A stretch of DNA of 64,000 nucleotides, taken from NCBI GenBank assembly GCA_902574355.1, contig CACGNN010000002.1, forward strand, positions 1 through 64,000, in the 5' to 3' direction. The stretch is from an uncultured SAR86 cluster bacterium (GTDB lineage: Bacteria > Pseudomonadota > Gammaproteobacteria > Magnimaribacterales > Magnimaribacteraceae). A model generated the notes under the pieces. It ran no database searches. It saw only the letters and a program-made list of their open reading frames with translations, and was not told the DNA's origin. This document shows positions 32,163 to 41,468 of this stretch, in pieces. Each line of letters opens with the position of its first letter. The stretch's first letter is position 1. The position numbers were made by a program, and so were the translations under genes.

Positions 32163-34627
32163 AGAAAAGTATTCTATGCTTTTTAACGATTTTTCTCTTG
32201 TCTTGTGGGGGTGGCGGCGGAGGCAGTTCGAGTTCTCCTATTCCCCAAACTTCCACTGGAAGCGAAAGTACTCAAAGTACAAATACATCCTCCTCTTCAA
32301 CTTCCACAACAACAACTACTAGTTCTTATAATCCTAATCTACCTACTTCAGGTTCAATTTCGCTTACAGGCAATTTTGATGCCGACAAAATGACCTATGA
32401 AGATTCCTCAGAATATAGTGATCAATATGGTTTAGGTTTAATCAAGGCTTCATCTGCTTATGCGAGGGGAGCTACAGGAAGAGGTGCAATTATAGGTATC
32501 ATGGATTCCGGCGTTGATACTTCTCACCAAGAGTTAAACAGCCCCAATAAACTATTACCGGAAAGTTATTTAGTCTATCCAGATAGATCACCAACAACTG
32601 ATGAAAAACGTCATGGTTCTCATGTTGCAGGTATCGCCTTAGGCGAAAGGGATGGATCTGGAATACATGGAGTTGCATTTGACGCTCAGTTATTTTTTAT
32701 CTCCATAGAACTAGGAACTGCGGGTGATACTTATGACCCTGCAACTATTGATTCATCAATAGACTATACTGGAATCGATAATAGTTGGTCTCAACTTGAA
32801 GCTGAGTTTGTTTCCAAGGAGGTTACAGTTGTTAACGGAAGTTTTGGCTATCAAGGGAATATAAATGACTATACCGAAGAGAATATAAGGCAAGCATTTC
32901 CAAAGACTATTGAAGTACTAGCACAATCACAAAAAGCAGATGAAAATAAAACAATTTTTGTTTGGGCGGCTGGTAATGGTGGCGGCTATGCAGATCAAGG
33001 AGTTGATTATTCAAGTCCAGAGGTATTTGGAGGTTTGGCGTACCTTCTACCAGAACTAAGAGGAAATACTGCTGCTGTTGTTTCAGTCGATGAGGATGGC
33101 TCTATAAGTAGCTTTTCTAATAGATGTGGTGTTGCACAAGATTATTGTTTGGCAGCTCCTGGAAATTCCATCTTGAGTGTATATGTTCAAGATGAACCAA
33201 CAATTGATTCTTATGGAAGGGCTAGCGGTACTTCAATGGCAGCACCTCATGTTTCAGGAGGAGTAGCTCTTCTAGCTGATTATTTTGATGGACAGTTAGG
33301 TAATACAGAAATACTGCAAAGACTTTTTATTACAGCAAATAAATCAGGTATCTATTCAGACTCTGAAATTTATGGTCAAGGTCTAATGGATTTGGATGCT
33401 GCAACAAAACCAGTAGGTACTGCAATGATCGCAACGGCTGGTACATCTCTTTCTGCCTTAAATCTCAAAGAAGAGGGAAGTTATATAGGAATAGTAGGTC
33501 CAGCATTTGGTAATGTTATCTCTAAGAAATTAAGCAAGTTATCTTATGTAGTTTTTGATGAATTAGGTGCTCCTTTTAAGAGATCTTTCAATGATCGCAT
33601 ATTGAATAACATACCTAATATAAGTTGGCTGACATCTTTTCAACTCAATCCAAGTAAACGGGTTTATGAGAGATCAATTGCAATGAAAAATGGTTTCATT
33701 CAATTAGGCATTAATGATGGTTACCCTCAAGAACATAATCTTCTGTCTTTGTGGGCTGATACTGAGAATAAATTAACCTATTTTTCATTTGAACAAAGTC
33801 TTACCCAAAATAGTAAATTATTTTTTGGCAGTGGAACAAGTCCTAACACCTATCTTTCATCAAAAAAAGGCTTCAAATATAAAGGAATCCCTTTTCTGGA
33901 GTATTCATCTGATGGATCTTATGTTGGCATGGATATCGATATGCCTTCGAAAAAATCTATGCTTTTTTCATTTTTTCAAGGCTCTCATCGAGATGGTAAA
34001 AGGTTCGTAAATCAAATAGGAGATAGCAAAGGTATTCTTTTAGAGGTCAGAGATTATAAAGAAATGTTTTCAATCTCATATCAAGTAGGGTTCACAACAA
34101 ATAATACCAATTTATTAGGTATATCTTCAGAAGGAAGTTTCGGACAGGCTGACAAATCTCTAACTTCTTTTATTGGTGTAGACTTCTTAAATAGAGTAAA
34201 AGATACTTTTTTTAAAAGTTCATTTCATGTAGGTATGACTTCTTCAACTTTCAATCAAATGAGAATGATAGAAGATATAGAGGATACATACTTCTCATCT
34301 TTTGATATAGGAATTTACAAAGATAATATATTCACTTACTCAGATTCATTAGGAGTGGAAGTGTATCAACCTCTAAGGTCAGAACGAGCTAATATTAATT
34401 TCTCTCTTCCTGTTGGCCGAACAAAGGATAGACAGATAGTCTTTCAAAACCTTAATCTAGATTTAACTCCTTCTGGAAGACAAATAAATTCTCAATTAGT
34501 TTATAACACGAAAAGTCGTAACCTCTCTTTCTTTGGAAAGATAGGTTTAGTGTCTAACGAATTTCACCAAAAAGAAAGTAGAGTGAAGCCATACTTTCAG
34601 TTCGATTTTGAATTAAGCCTAGAATAA
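32159..34627 (+). CDS. Subtilisin-like (S8) lipoprotein protease with barrel-like C-terminus
   Basis: An 822-residue protein read from the ATG at 32159, which overlaps the preceding stop. The signal sequence ends in lipobox LLSC (C16), followed by six glycines and a Ser/Thr-rich linker to about residue 58. The S8 domain has the triad D116 (IMDSGVD), H152 (HGSHVAG) and S359 (GTSMAAP), plus the oxyanion asparagine in AAGNGG. C323 and C330 may form a disulfide. The remaining 400 or so residues lack enzyme motifs and show alternating strand-like segments such as SFSYQVGF-type repeats. The layout recalls the autotransporter lipoproteases NalP and SphB1. The end (QFDFELSLE) lacks the terminal phenylalanine, so barrel identity is inference. 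Confidence 0.85.
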   Translation: MKKSILCFLTIFLLSCGGGGGGSSSSPIPQTSTGSESTQSTNTSSSSTSTTTTTSSYNPNLPTSGSISLTGNFDADKMTYEDSSEYSDQYGLGLIKASSAYARGATGRGAIIGIMDSGVDTSHQELNSPNKLLPESYLVYPDRSPTTDEKRHGSHVAGIALGERDGSGIHGVAFDAQLFFISIELGTAGDTYDPATIDSSIDYTGIDNSWSQLEAEFVSKEVTVVNGSFGYQGNINDYTEENIRQAFPKTIEVLAQSQKADENKTIFVWAAGNGGGYADQGVDYSSPEVFGGLAYLLPELRGNTAAVVSVDEDGSISSFSNRCGVAQDYCLAAPGNSILSVYVQDEPTIDSYGRASGTSMAAPHVSGGVALLADYFDGQLGNTEILQRLFITANKSGIYSDSEIYGQGLMDLDAATKPVGTAMIATAGTSLSALNLKEEGSYIGIVGPAFGNVISKKLSKLSYVVFDELGAPFKRSFNDRILNNIPNISWLTSFQLNPSKRVYERSIAMKNGFIQLGINDGYPQEHNLLSLWADTENKLTYFSFEQSLTQNSKLFFGSGTSPNTYLSSKKGFKYKGIPFLEYSSDGSYVGMDIDMPSKKSMLFSFFQGSHRDGKRFVNQIGDSKGILLEVRDYKEMFSISYQVGFTTNNTNLLGISSEGSFGQADKSLTSFIGVDFLNRVKDTFFKSSFHVGMTSSTFNQMRMIEDIEDTYFSSFDIGIYKDNIFTYSDSLGVEVYQPLRSERANINFSLPVGRTKDRQIVFQNLNLDLTPSGRQINSQLVYNTKSRNLSFFGKIGLVSNEFHQKESRVKPYFQFDFELSLE

Positions 34628-35758
34628 TCCTTGAGCTGCATGAGCAGCCAATTCTTTCTCAGATTGTTGGTCTATTTCCTTGGATGACTCTAGTGGCTTA
34701 TTGAGTTCTGCCCAATCAATTTCGAATTCACTATCTGCATCCATATATGAAGTGAGATTAAGCTTTTCGTAAAGTGGAAGTACTTTATCTGTGAGAAGAC
34801 CAATTCTTTTCAGGTTTGGCATAACTCTGCTGAACAAGAGATTTGTAAACATGTCTTGTGTTTCATCATTGACCAGCATTTCTCTAATTTCTTCTTCACT
34901 TATATTAAACCACCTTGCAGGCAATTCAGTATTGATTATTCGGTCTCTCATAACTACACAGGCTTCATAAGCAAACATTGCTCTATCTTCAACCTCTTCT
35001 TCTGAAAGGGTGCTTAAGAAATCTTCAAGATAATTCACTCCAAAGGTAACATGTCTAGCTTCATCTCTAATGACGTAATGCACCAGTTGTCTTAGCAAGG
35101 GGCAGTTTGAAGTTTCTTTAGTTGTTTGAAAAGCTGCCAGCGCTAATCCTTCGATTATTATTTGCATGCCAATGAATTTAAGGTCCCATCTTGGATCCGA
35201 AAGTATTTTATCGATCAAGGATTTTAGATTTTTGTTAATTGGATATTCAATTCCACTTACTTCTTTTAAATATCTAGCAAAAACTTCAACATGTCTCGCT
35301 TCATCAAAAGTTTGCGAAGCTGCATAAAGTTTAGCTTGGTAGGTTGGGGCACAAGATACTAGTTGTGAGGCAACTAATAATGCGCCTTGCTCACCATGAA
35401 GAAATTGACTCAATGACCAGGCACTATCATGTCGCATATACTCTATTCGCTCATCTTCAGGTAATGCATTAAGAGGACCTTCCATTCTAGCTATCAACTC
35501 CGCTTTCACTGGAGGTTCATCTTTTTTTATAGCTTTAGACCAGTCTAGGTCTATAGAGCCATCCCAATTTAGTTTCTTACCTAATTCATATAATTTCTTT
35601 ATACGAGTGTCAGCATCAGTATAATCCCAATTGTAATGTCCAATTAAGGGTGTATTGAATATTTCGACGACGTCCTCAATATTTTCTTCACTGAAACCTT
35701 CTGGAAGATCAAATTCCCTGGGATCTACAGGGGGATTTTCAACAACTTTTATCTTCAT
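34619..35758 (-). CDS. Ferritin-like di-iron protein, paralogue 2
   Basis: A 379-residue helical protein with the full set of di-iron carboxylate ligands: E123 (HGEQGALLVASQ), E153 and H156 (DEARHVEVF), E203 (IIIEGLALAAF) and E233 and H236 (RDEARHVTFG). The twin E-x-x-H motifs place it in the ferritin/R2/AurF-like group of oxygen-activating enzymes. The N-terminal NWDYTDADTRIKKLYELGKK segment is shared with the upstream paralogue. It starts seven bases after that gene ends and interlocks by nine bases with the protease stop on the other strand. The substrate is unknown; it may be an oxygenase or desaturase-like enzyme. Confidence 0.82.
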   Translation of the reverse strand: MKIKVVENPPVDPREFDLPEGFSEENIEDVVEIFNTPLIGHYNWDYTDADTRIKKLYELGKKLNWDGSIDLDWSKAIKKDEPPVKAELIARMEGPLNALPEDERIEYMRHDSAWSLSQFLHGEQGALLVASQLVSCAPTYQAKLYAASQTFDEARHVEVFARYLKEVSGIEYPINKNLKSLIDKILSDPRWDLKFIGMQIIIEGLALAAFQTTKETSNCPLLRQLVHYVIRDEARHVTFGVNYLEDFLSTLSEEEVEDRAMFAYEACVVMRDRIINTELPARWFNISEEEIREMLVNDETQDMFTNLLFSRVMPNLKRIGLLTDKVLPLYEKLNLTSYMDADSEFEIDWAELNKPLESSKEIDQQSEKELAAHAAQGLF

Positions 35759-35765
35759 ATCGTAA

Positions 35766-36875
35766 TTAAGCAGTTTTGGAGGAATAATCTAGTGGTTGAG
35801 ATAGTTCATCCCAATCAATGCTTCCATTATCTTCTAGATCTTGGAATTGGAGAATATCCATCTCTTCGTATTTTTCTAAGGTCTTATCTGTTAATAAACC
35901 TATTCTTTTGAGATTTGGCATGATCTTAGAAAATAATAGATTATTAAAAAGTCTTGATGTCTCAGATTGATTCAGGACTTGCTGTGCCTCTTCAACATTC
36001 CATCCGTAATGTTTCATGACGTTATCAGATCCAAATCTATTTCTCATTACCACACATGCTTCATAAGCAAAATCAGCTCTATCTTCTTTTTCTTCATCAG
36101 ATAATGTATCTACAAACTCTTCTAAATAATTCACACCAAATGTTACATGTCTAGCTTCATCTCTTATTACAAGGTAAAAAAGGTCTTTCAGTAATGGGTC
36201 CATGGCAGCGGCTCTTTGTCTTTCAAAAGCTGCGAGAGCAAGTCCCTCAATAATAATTTGCATTCCGATGAATTTGAGATCCCATCTTGGATCAGAAAGT
36301 ATTTTGTCTAAAAGCAATTTAAGTCCTGGCATAACTGGATAACTCCATCCAATTCTCTCTTGAAGATACTTATTAAAGACTTCAACATGGCGTGCCTCAT
36401 CAAAAGTTTGGGAAGCTGCATAAAGCTTCGCATTATACGTAGGTGCGCATGAGACCAGCTGGGAAGCTACTAGCAATGCTCCTTGTTCACCATGGACGAT
36501 TTGACTCAACCCACTTGCCAATAAATGCCATGAACACTCAATTTTCTTCTCTTCAGGGAGGTCATCATAAGGTTTGAAGCCTTTGAGCTGTTGAAATTCA
36601 GGATTAGTTGCCCATTGAGTGTGTGGATATGGATCTTTTGACCAATCTAGATCTAAAGTTGCATTCCAATTTAATTTTTTACCAAGTTCATAAAGCTTTT
36701 TGAGACGATTATCTGCATGCGTATAGTCCCAATTATAAGTCCCTGTTAAAGGCGTTTGGAAGATCTCGACAATGTCTTCAACGTCTTTTGGTTCCAGTTT
36801 ATTTTCTAGATCGTCATCATGATCATCAAAGTACTTGATATCTGATGGACAGTTTTCAACTTTTGTTATTCGCAT
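35766..36875 (-). CDS. Ferritin-like di-iron protein, paralogue 1
   Basis: A 369-residue paralogue of the next gene, very similar through the metal-binding helices. Ligands are E130 (HGEQGALLVASQ), E160 and H163 (DEARHVEVF), E210 (IIIEGLALAAF) and E240 and H243 (RDEARHVTFG). The segment between residues 81 and 118 differs strongly from paralogue 2, so the pair may form a heterodimer or act on different substrates. It lies 81 bases downstream of the CobT-like gene on the same strand. I know members only as ferritin-like domain proteins without assigned reaction. Confidence 0.82.
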   Translation of the reverse strand: MRITKVENCPSDIKYFDDHDDDLENKLEPKDVEDIVEIFQTPLTGTYNWDYTHADNRLKKLYELGKKLNWNATLDLDWSKDPYPHTQWATNPEFQQLKGFKPYDDLPEEKKIECSWHLLASGLSQIVHGEQGALLVASQLVSCAPTYNAKLYAASQTFDEARHVEVFNKYLQERIGWSYPVMPGLKLLLDKILSDPRWDLKFIGMQIIIEGLALAAFERQRAAAMDPLLKDLFYLVIRDEARHVTFGVNYLEEFVDTLSDEEKEDRADFAYEACVVMRNRFGSDNVMKHYGWNVEEAQQVLNQSETSRLFNNLLFSKIMPNLKRIGLLTDKTLEKYEEMDILQFQDLEDNGSIDWDELSQPLDYSSKTA

Positions 36876-36956
36876 TTATATTCCCTAAAATTTTTTATAG
36901 TTTACATTAAATCAGTCAAAACTGCTTTTATTGCAACACATTAAAAGCAAAATTCT

Positions 36957-38714
36957 TTAATCTACTTTAAAAAGATCTGTTAACTGTTCTAACATTGCTC
37001 CGCCAAGCTCTTCAGCCCTATGAATGGTAACAGCATTTTTATAGTAGCGAGTTACATCATGACCAATACCAATTGCTATTAGATTAATATCTGATTGTGT
37101 TTCGATTGAATGTATTACTTGTCTTAAATGAAGATCTAAGAAATTAGTTGGATTAGTTGATAAGGTGCTATCGTCTACCGGAGCTCCATCAGAAATTACC
37201 ATGAGTATCTTTCTCTGTTCAGTTCTTCTTGCGAGTCTATCATGAGCCCAAATTAGAGCCTCTCCATCAACATTTTCTTTTAGCAAACCTTCCCTAAGCA
37301 TTAATCCAAAGTTTTTTTGTCCTCTTCTCCAAGGTGTATCAGCCGATTTGAAAATAATATGTCTTATATCATTTAACCTTCCTGGATTTTCTGGCTTACC
37401 ATTTTCCATCCACAATTTTCTACTCTCTCCTCCCTTCCATTGCTTAGTCGTGAAGCCCAAAACCTCAGTCTTTACATTACAACGCTCTAGAGTAGTGCTT
37501 ATTATGTCGGCACAAATTGCCGCTACTGTCATAGACCTACCTCTCATTGACCCCGAGCTGTCTACCAGAAGAGAAACGCTCGTATCTCGGAATTCAGTAT
37601 CCTTCTCTATTTTGTAAGTTAAGGGGGTAAGAGGATCGATTATGATTTTATGTAAACGCGCTGAGTCTAACATTCCTTCTTCTTTATTATATTCCCAAGA
37701 TCTATTTTGTTGGGCCATTAAAAATCTTTGTAATCTGTGAGCTAATTTAGAGATTGTAGCCTTACTGGGACCCATAAGTTGATCAAGATGTTTTCTAAGC
37801 CTCTGAAGCTCTTCGGGGCTACATAAATCCTCCGCTTTGATTTCCTCGTCAAAATTTCTTGTATAGACTTTATATGAGAATGTTGAAGTCTGACCTACAA
37901 GAGATTCAAGCCATGATTGATTAGTCATGATCTCCTGATTTTCGTCTACAATTGCATCTTCATCTATGTCTCCCGAATCCGCATCAGTCTCTTCATCGCC
38001 TTCTTGATTATCTTGTTCTGGTGAACTTTCAGATTCTTGAGATTCTTCATCTTCTCCGCTTTCAGAAGCTGATTCTTCTTCTTGTTCATTCTCATCTTCT
38101 AAATCACTTTCTTCTTGTTCACTTTCTTCTTGATCAATATTTAGACTCTTTAAAAAGTCTTCAGCAATCTCTTGAAATTTAGTTTGGTCATTCAGTGATT
38201 CTTTTAATCTTTCTTTGAACTCTGTTTCTTGATTATCAAAAACCTTGCCCCAATATTTCAGAAATAAACTGGAATTATTTGATTCAATGTTTGGAAGGCA
38301 TAAATTTCTTAGCCAAGTTTCTAAAGCAATTTCTAGATGATCTTCGTAATCTTCAAAGCTTTCATATAATTTACATTTATCATCAAATTTGGATTTGATA
38401 TTTGTTGCTATACCTGGATAGTTCATCGATCCAAGTATTTCTACCCGTGAATCCTCCATAACTTTAATTAGAGAATTAACTTTTTCGTTGTTCGCGTTAA
38501 TCCTGACCGATTTATCTCTATATTTTTCTACACATGCAAGAGAATCAGCTTTTCCTCTGTAAGCTGTTAACTCTTTAAGCGTTTTAGGTGGATGAGGAAG
38601 TGATGAGCCCATTCCTCCAAAATTAATTTCTAATTCTTTGTTGCCTGATATTGCTCTAGTTGCTGCTGTAACCGCTTCTTTTATGTTCTCTGACTGAGAG
38701 TTTTTTGATGCCAT
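36957..38714 (-). CDS. cobT: CobT-like VWA-domain protein
   Basis: A 585-residue protein matching the CobT subunit of aerobic cobaltochelatase. The N-terminal part (about 1-190) is the CobT helical region, residues 195-258 form a very acidic stretch rich in Glu, Asp and Ser, and the C-terminal VWA domain has the MIDAS motif D385-S387-S389 (LLVDSSGSM) with [12 protein letters not shown] after it. CobT works with the AAA+ protein CobS to drive metal insertion by CobN. No cobN or cobalamin gene is in the window, so the true client here is uncertain. The gene starts nine bases after cobS. Confidence 0.87.
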   Translation of the reverse strand: MASKNSQSENIKEAVTAATRAISGNKELEINFGGMGSSLPHPPKTLKELTAYRGKADSLACVEKYRDKSVRINANNEKVNSLIKVMEDSRVEILGSMNYPGIATNIKSKFDDKCKLYESFEDYEDHLEIALETWLRNLCLPNIESNNSSLFLKYWGKVFDNQETEFKERLKESLNDQTKFQEIAEDFLKSLNIDQEESEQEESDLEDENEQEEESASESGEDEESQESESSPEQDNQEGDEETDADSGDIDEDAIVDENQEIMTNQSWLESLVGQTSTFSYKVYTRNFDEEIKAEDLCSPEELQRLRKHLDQLMGPSKATISKLAHRLQRFLMAQQNRSWEYNKEEGMLDSARLHKIIIDPLTPLTYKIEKDTEFRDTSVSLLVDSSGSMRGRSMTVAAICADIISTTLERCNVKTEVLGFTTKQWKGGESRKLWMENGKPENPGRLNDIRHIIFKSADTPWRRGQKNFGLMLREGLLKENVDGEALIWAHDRLARRTEQRKILMVISDGAPVDDSTLSTNPTNFLDLHLRQVIHSIETQSDINLIAIGIGHDVTRYYKNAVTIHRAEELGGAMLEQLTDLFKVD

Positions 38715-38723
38715 TTTGGCTAC

Positions 38724-39707
38724 TTAAACCTTTTCTACTTCTTCAGCAATAGAATCTGCGATTTCAGAATCAAAACACCTTTGGTAGTACTCTGCGATTA
38801 TAACCCTCTCGGTTTCATCACATTTATTTAGAAAGGTTATTTCAAAGGACTTATTAAGGTCACTAAAGATTCTAAAATTTTCTGCCCAACTAATTACTGT
38901 TCTTGGAGACATTAAAGTTGATATATCTCCATTTGCAAAACCTTGCCTAGACAGATTAGCTACAGAAATCATGTTTCTTGCAACCTCTAGACCTTCTTTG
39001 TTATCCAGACTCGGTACTTTTGAAAGAACAACCTTTAATTCTAGTTCTGGATCAAGGTAATTTAGGGTTGAGACGATGTGCCATCTATCCATCTGCCCCT
39101 GATTTATCTGCTGTGTTCCGTGATAAAGGCCTGATGTATCACCTAAACCTACTGTATTTGCTGTTGCAAATAATCTAAATCCTGGATGGGGAGAGATAAC
39201 TTTATTTTGATCTAGTAAAGTTAATTTACCCTCAACTTCAAGCACTCTTTGAATAACAAACATCACATCAGGTCGTCCTGCATCATATTCATCAAAAACT
39301 AGTGCAGTTGGAGTCTGAAGAGCCCATGGAAGAATACCTTCTTTAAATTCAGTTATTTGTTTTCCATCTTTTAAGGTTATTGCATCTTTGCCTAGTAAAT
39401 CTATTCTACTTATGTGGCTATCTAAATTAACTCTGATGCATGGCCAATTCAGTCTGGCAGCTACTTGTTCAATGTGAGTTGATTTACCTGACCCATGATA
39501 ACCTTGGATCATTACTCTTCGGTTATGAGAAAACCCAGCAAGTATGGCTAGAGTGGTATTTTTATCGAATTTATAAGATTCATCGATACTAGGTACATAT
39601 TCATTTGGTTCTTTAAAGGCCATTACCTTAAGGTCAATATCTATATCAAATGTTTTTCTTACATCTATCTCAAGATCTGGGATTTCTTTATCGGTTTTAT
39701 TATTCAT
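38724..39707 (-). CDS. cobS: CobS-like AAA+ ATPase (MoxR type)
   Basis: A 327-residue AAA+ ATPase with Walker A GYHGSGKS at residues 69-76 and Walker B ALVFDEYD (D139, E140). The segments LNWPCIRVNLDSHISRIDL, VLEVEGKLTLLDQNKVI and LGDTSGLYHGTQQINQGQMD match the CobS family closely. CobS-CobT pairs form ring chaperones that remodel a metal-handling partner. It leads a minus-strand run cobS-cobT-di-iron-di-iron and is divergent from cysE across 80 bases. Confidence 0.9.
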   Translation of the reverse strand: MNNKTDKEIPDLEIDVRKTFDIDIDLKVMAFKEPNEYVPSIDESYKFDKNTTLAILAGFSHNRRVMIQGYHGSGKSTHIEQVAARLNWPCIRVNLDSHISRIDLLGKDAITLKDGKQITEFKEGILPWALQTPTALVFDEYDAGRPDVMFVIQRVLEVEGKLTLLDQNKVISPHPGFRLFATANTVGLGDTSGLYHGTQQINQGQMDRWHIVSTLNYLDPELELKVVLSKVPSLDNKEGLEVARNMISVANLSRQGFANGDISTLMSPRTVISWAENFRIFSDLNKSFEITFLNKCDETERVIIAEYYQRCFDSEIADSIAEEVEKV

Positions 39708-39775
39708 GTTTAATTCATTATAGGGAGGCGCCCATTATCCTGATTTGAACCGTTTCAGCAATACTTAGGCTGAAG

Positions 39776-39781
39776 TACAAT
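39776..39781 (+). promoter_or_regulatory. Putative -10 element of cysE
   Basis: TACAAT lies seven bases before the cysE ATG at 39788, with a weak TTTCAG 17 bases upstream of it. If used, transcription would begin at or next to the ATG, giving a leaderless mRNA. No Shine-Dalgarno site is visible before cysE, which agrees with this but does not prove it. Confidence 0.35.
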
Positions 39782-39787
39782 AGTCAT

Positions 39788-40576
39788 ATGAAAGATAAGG
39801 AATCTATAGAAAATATTTGGAATACGATTCAAGACGAGACTCAAAAGAGAGTTAAAGCAGAACCTGTACTGGCAAGTTTTTTTCATACGACCATATTGGA
39901 GCATAGCTCTTTTTCTGCAGCGATTGCAGATCTAATTGCAAATGATCTTGGTAGCAGTTCGGTCCAACCTATGATGCTTAGAAGCGTCATTAAGGAAGCA
40001 ATTAATTCAAGTGAAGAAATTCTTGAAGGAACAATGACGGATCTTATTGCAGCGAAGGAAAAAGATCCTTCCTGCAAATATCTGTCTGAGCCTCTGCTGT
40101 TTTTTAAAGGATTTAAGTCCTTGCAATCCCATAGAGTAGCTAGCTGGTTATGGAAAAATTCGCGACACACTCTAGCTCATTATTTTCAGAGCAGAACATC
40201 TGAAGTTTATGGAGTAGATATACACCCAGCAGCAATATTAGGTAAGGGAATAATGATTGATCATGGTACTGGAGTTGTTATAGGAGAAACCTCTGTTATA
40301 AAGGATAATGTCTCAATCTTTCAAGGGGTAACTTTAGGCGGTACTGGTAAAGAAACAGGAGATAGACATCCCAAGGTAATGGAGGGTGTTCTTCTGAGTG
40401 CATCTTCTACAGTGCTTGGAAATGTACAGATTGGGCGTAATGCTAAAATAGCTGCTGGGAGTGTTGTCCTCCAGGACGTGAAGGAGGGCACAACAGTTGC
40501 GGGTGTTCCGGCAAAAGAGGTCAGTCAAACGGCAGATAATGTACCTGCAGATGACATCGATCATTTAATCGAATAG
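39788..40576 (+). CDS. cysE: Serine O-acetyltransferase
   Basis: Makes O-acetylserine from serine and acetyl-CoA, committing serine to cysteine. The 262-residue protein has the N-terminal helical domain and the left-handed beta-helix with hexapeptide repeats. The active region reads DIHPAAILGKGIMIDHGTGVVIGE, followed by GVTLGGTGKETGDRHPK. The C-terminal tail ends in DDIDHLIE; the terminal Ile-like residue for docking into CysK is not clearly conserved. It is followed after nine bases by a crotonase gene. Confidence 0.93.
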   Translation: MKDKESIENIWNTIQDETQKRVKAEPVLASFFHTTILEHSSFSAAIADLIANDLGSSSVQPMMLRSVIKEAINSSEEILEGTMTDLIAAKEKDPSCKYLSEPLLFFKGFKSLQSHRVASWLWKNSRHTLAHYFQSRTSEVYGVDIHPAAILGKGIMIDHGTGVVIGETSVIKDNVSIFQGVTLGGTGKETGDRHPKVMEGVLLSASSTVLGNVQIGRNAKIAAGSVVLQDVKEGTTVAGVPAKEVSQTADNVPADDIDHLIE

Positions 40577-40585
40577 GAAACCTAT

Positions 40586-41467
40586 ATGAAATATGAAACT
40601 ATAAAATATGAAGTAGAGAGCAACATTTTAACTCTAACCTTAAACCGTCCTGAAAAACTAAATGCTTTTACAGGCCAGATGATGGATGAATTAATATCTG
40701 CATTTGATGAAGCGGGGAGAGATGATGATGTAAGAGTGATAATTGTTACAGGTGAAGGTAGGGGATTTTGTGCAGGAGCTGATCTATCTTCTGGATCTAA
40801 TACTTTTAACAGAGATGTTAGAAATAATAAGGGTGATGAGATCGATCACAAAAAAAATCCAGAATGGATGAGGGATGGTGGTGGAAGGACCACTTTATCA
40901 ATATTTGACTGTCCAAAACCTATCATAGCCGCTATTAATGGCCCCGCTGTTGGAGTAGGTGTGACTATGACTTTACCAATGGATATTAGGCTTGCTAGTG
41001 AGGATGCTAAGTTTGGATTTGTTTTTGCTAGAAGAGGTTTAGTGCCTGAGGCTGCTTCAAGTTGGTTTCTGCCACGTTTAGTAGGCATAAGCAAAGCATT
41101 AGAATGGACTTACTCTGGTAAGGTTTTTAGCGCTTTAGAGGCTAAAGAAGGAGGCTTAATCCGTTCTATCCATAAACCGGATGAACTTCTAGAAGAGGCG
41201 AGGTCTATAGCTTATGAAATTATTCAAAATACTTCATCAATATCAGTTTCTCTAACAAGACAGATGTTATGGAAGATGTTAGGAGCCGACCATCCTATGG
41301 AGGCTCACAAAGTTGATTCAAGGTTTATATATGAATTAGGTAGAGGAGATGATGCCAAAGAAGGTGTTAACTCTTTTCTGGAAAAGAGATCACCTAATTT
41401 CCCCAACAAAGTCTCTAAAGATATGCCAGAACATTACCCTTGGTGGGAAGAAAAGAAATTTACTTAG
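40586..41467 (+). CDS. Enoyl-CoA hydratase/isomerase family protein
   Basis: A 293-residue crotonase with LTLNRPEKLNAFTGQMMDEL at the start, the oxyanion loop GRGFCAGADLSS and the second loop INGPAVGVGVTMTLPMDIRLA. In place of the usual first catalytic glutamate the motif reads GVGVTMTL, and the second region is FARRGLVPEAASSWFLPRL, with a glutamate. The single-glutamate pattern suggests an isomerase-like or otherwise altered reaction. It is followed after one base by tesB, so both may act in acyl-CoA turnover. Confidence 0.84.
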   Translation: MKYETIKYEVESNILTLTLNRPEKLNAFTGQMMDELISAFDEAGRDDDVRVIIVTGEGRGFCAGADLSSGSNTFNRDVRNNKGDEIDHKKNPEWMRDGGGRTTLSIFDCPKPIIAAINGPAVGVGVTMTLPMDIRLASEDAKFGFVFARRGLVPEAASSWFLPRLVGISKALEWTYSGKVFSALEAKEGGLIRSIHKPDELLEEARSIAYEIIQNTSSISVSLTRQMLWKMLGADHPMEAHKVDSRFIYELGRGDDAKEGVNSFLEKRSPNFPNKVSKDMPEHYPWWEEKKFT

Positions 41468-41468
41468 T

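Noticed and set aside
36957-39707. Calling cobST proof of cobalamin synthesis
   Set aside because: CobN and all other cobalamin genes are absent from the window; CobST homologues also occur without them.
41349-41468. 40-codon N-terminal extension of tesB
   Set aside because: It overlaps the crotonase gene out of frame and lacks the TesB N-terminus; the ATG at 41469 gives the usual length.
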